Of a stretch of 5,756 bases of DNA, positions 5,626 to 5,756 are shown in pieces; the first letter of the stretch is position 1; every line of letters begins with the position of its first letter. This DNA comes from an uncultured Azospirillum sp. (lineage in GTDB: Bacteria; Pseudomonadota; Alphaproteobacteria; Azospirillales; Azospirillaceae): assembly GCA_937960755.1 (NCBI GenBank), contig CALGOL010000477.1, positions 1 to 5,756 of the forward strand. The letters are read 5' to 3'. The notes below the pieces were generated by a model, which saw only the letters and a list, made by a program, of their open reading frames with translations, was not told the origin of the DNA and made no database searches. A program made the translations under genes and the position numbers.

Positions 5626-5756
5626 CTGATCGATTTCATCAAACAGCAGGTCGTAGAGATGGCGACGCTTGCGGGCGCCGTCGCCGCCGTTGCGGCGGCC
5701 TCGTCATGCGCACGCAAACCCACGGCATTCACGCCGGCGGTGTCTTCAAGGATGAG
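5626..5756 (-). pseudogene. Probable upstream part of the same hypothetical gene, out of frame
   Basis: Reading inward from the right edge, the frame starting at 5756 gives LILEDTAGVNAVGLRAHDEAA. Over those 21 codons (5694-5756) the G+C is 17/21 at position 1, 9/21 at position 2 and 15/21 at position 3, a clear coding pattern for a GC-rich genome. The frame then degenerates into Cys/Arg/Ser/Trp-rich sequence with rare AGG and CGA codons before stopping at 5589-5591. Meanwhile the frame of the downstream gene becomes protein-like from about 5691. One missing base in the GCCGCCGC run near 5692-5699 would join them as DEAA-NGGDGARKRRHLYD. It could be a real mutation or an assembly error. The gene runs off the window, so its true start is not visible. 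Confidence 0.45.

Noticed and set aside
5659..5756. Open + strand frame from ATG 5659 to the window edge (MATLAGAVAAVAAASSC), which looks like a lipoprotein signal
   Set aside because: The Ala/Val-rich start is the antisense of Gly/Arg/Ala codons on the minus strand, the residue at -3 from the Cys does not fit a lipobox, and the minus strand has the better codon-position pattern.

Overview
The window looks like ordinary chromosome from a GC-rich alphaproteobacterium, most plausibly in the Rhodospirillales. This rests on the resemblance of the H+-pyrophosphatase to the Rhodospirillum-type K+-independent enzyme, the GC-rich codon use, and a receiver-domain protein with a GPDRR motif. The taxonomy is inference; no rRNA or other marker gene is present. 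I see no tRNA, rRNA, CRISPR array, insertion sequence or phage gene.

Layout from left to right: (1) the last 44 codons of ssb on +, ending in the acidic DDEIPF tip, followed by a strong intrinsic terminator. (2) A 150-residue single-pass membrane protein on +, with a ten-proline linker and a FliL-like domain, unlinked to any flagellar gene. (3) A 325-bp gap containing an 89-nt, two-tier imperfect hairpin (754-842) and a smaller palindrome (904-920). (4) A complete hppA (711 aa, +), encoding a membrane-bound proton-pumping pyrophosphatase. (5) A terminator shared with a convergent minus-strand gene for a receiver-domain protein with no recognisable output domain. (6) A 162-bp divergent promoter region. 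(7) A + strand gene for an exported, SBP_bac_3-like periplasmic binding protein with no permease or ATPase genes beside it. (8) A convergent minus-strand hypothetical gene whose reading frame appears broken near the right edge.

The genes do not form one pathway. ssb is replication and repair, hppA is membrane energetics (PPi hydrolysis coupled to H+ transport), and the receiver and binding proteins form a divergent pair that could be sensory. No convincing new multi-gene system is visible. The points most worth a second look are the 754-842 hairpin, the two convergent junctions where coding 3' ends are built into hairpins, the uncharacterised C-terminal half of the receiver protein, and the apparent frameshift at 5651-5706.
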